From NCBI GenBank assembly GCA_023376005.1, contig CM042157.1:93625062-93689061 (forward strand): DNA of 64,000 bases, written 5' to 3'. A program made the position numbers and the translations under genes. Source of the DNA: Doryteuthis pealeii (Eukaryota; Mollusca; Cephalopoda; Myopsida; Loliginidae). A model generated the notes under the pieces. It was not told the DNA's origin, did no database searches, and worked only from the letters and a program-made list of their open reading frames with translations. Numbering within the stretch: the stretch's first letter is position 1; each line of letters opens with the position of its first letter. Positions 63,709-64,000 of the stretch are shown here, piece by piece.

Positions 63709-64000
63709 TCTTATTATAATGGAGATTGTGTGTTTTTCTGTCTGTAACCGAAACTATATTCCTACTCAAGTCACAATTCTCTTAGTTATTGACACCACAT
63801 TCTCCATGATTTTATTTTTATCTAAACCTCAATTATTAATAAAATTGTCTTACATTATTAATACTGTTAACTATGTCCACATACTTATAACATGCAATTA
63901 TATTTATATATACAAGATAATAGTGGTTTACAGTGTGAACAGGAAGGCTAATTTGCATATTAATATTAAAAAATCGAATTTAATAAATATTTGCTTAGTA
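63709..64000 (+). mobile_element. Helitron-1, cut by the window end
   Basis: Starts TCTTATTATAATGGAGATTG and follows the family for 292 bp. It is nearly identical to the first part of the copy at 47930. Confidence 0.85.

Overview
This is eukaryotic nuclear DNA: AT-rich, intron-rich, packed with transposable-element debris and microsatellites. The combination of tRNA-derived SINEs, hammerhead-ribozyme elements, Helitrons, LINEs carrying a restriction-like endonuclease, TTAGGG-type repeats and a TNF-receptor gene suggests a lophotrochozoan, probably a gastropod mollusc. That is inference; no taxonomic marker gene is present. There are no prokaryotic genes or operons, and nearly all longer open frames are read-through of repeats.

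Only two host genes can be supported. (1) At the left edge, plus strand, lie the last two coding exons of ALG13 (1372-1510 and 4541-4652), the catalytic subunit of the UDP-GlcNAc transferase that makes the second GlcNAc of N-glycan precursors. (2) On the minus strand, ten coding exons spread over 38 kb (51752 down to 13660) join in perfect phase into a 366-residue single-pass receptor: signal peptide, TNFR cysteine-rich repeats, stalk, one transmembrane helix, and a cytoplasmic tail with a YMPM motif but no death domain. A possible upstream 5' UTR exon ends at 60750. A CCAAT/TATA promoter candidate with a possible splice donor lies at 6387-6557 in the gap between the two genes.

Most of the rest is mobile DNA: three Helitron-like families (ends TC...CTAG, 3' hairpin, inserted between A and T, often inside TA microsatellites); three copies of a roughly 1 kb non-autonomous hAT-type element, each with a perfect 8-bp target duplication; a second hAT relic with a transposase C-terminus; two foldback elements; four head-to-tail truncated LINEs with an RLE domain, separated by (TAA)n as in Dong-like elements; fragments of other LINE clades; LTR-like sequences; two tRNA-derived SINE families; a 5S-rRNA-headed SINE; and several tandem arrays, including a 133-bp satellite that contains a 56-bp palindrome and a telomere-like motif.

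The most striking system is a set of hammerhead ribozyme motifs. Three (27341-27383 minus, 47466-47507 minus, 49189-49234 plus) have complete canonical cores and lie just downstream of tRNA-like sequences with pol III box motifs. The first two show compensatory changes in stems I and II. Others carry one extra base after the CUGANGA core, a stem II of a single base pair, or are decayed.
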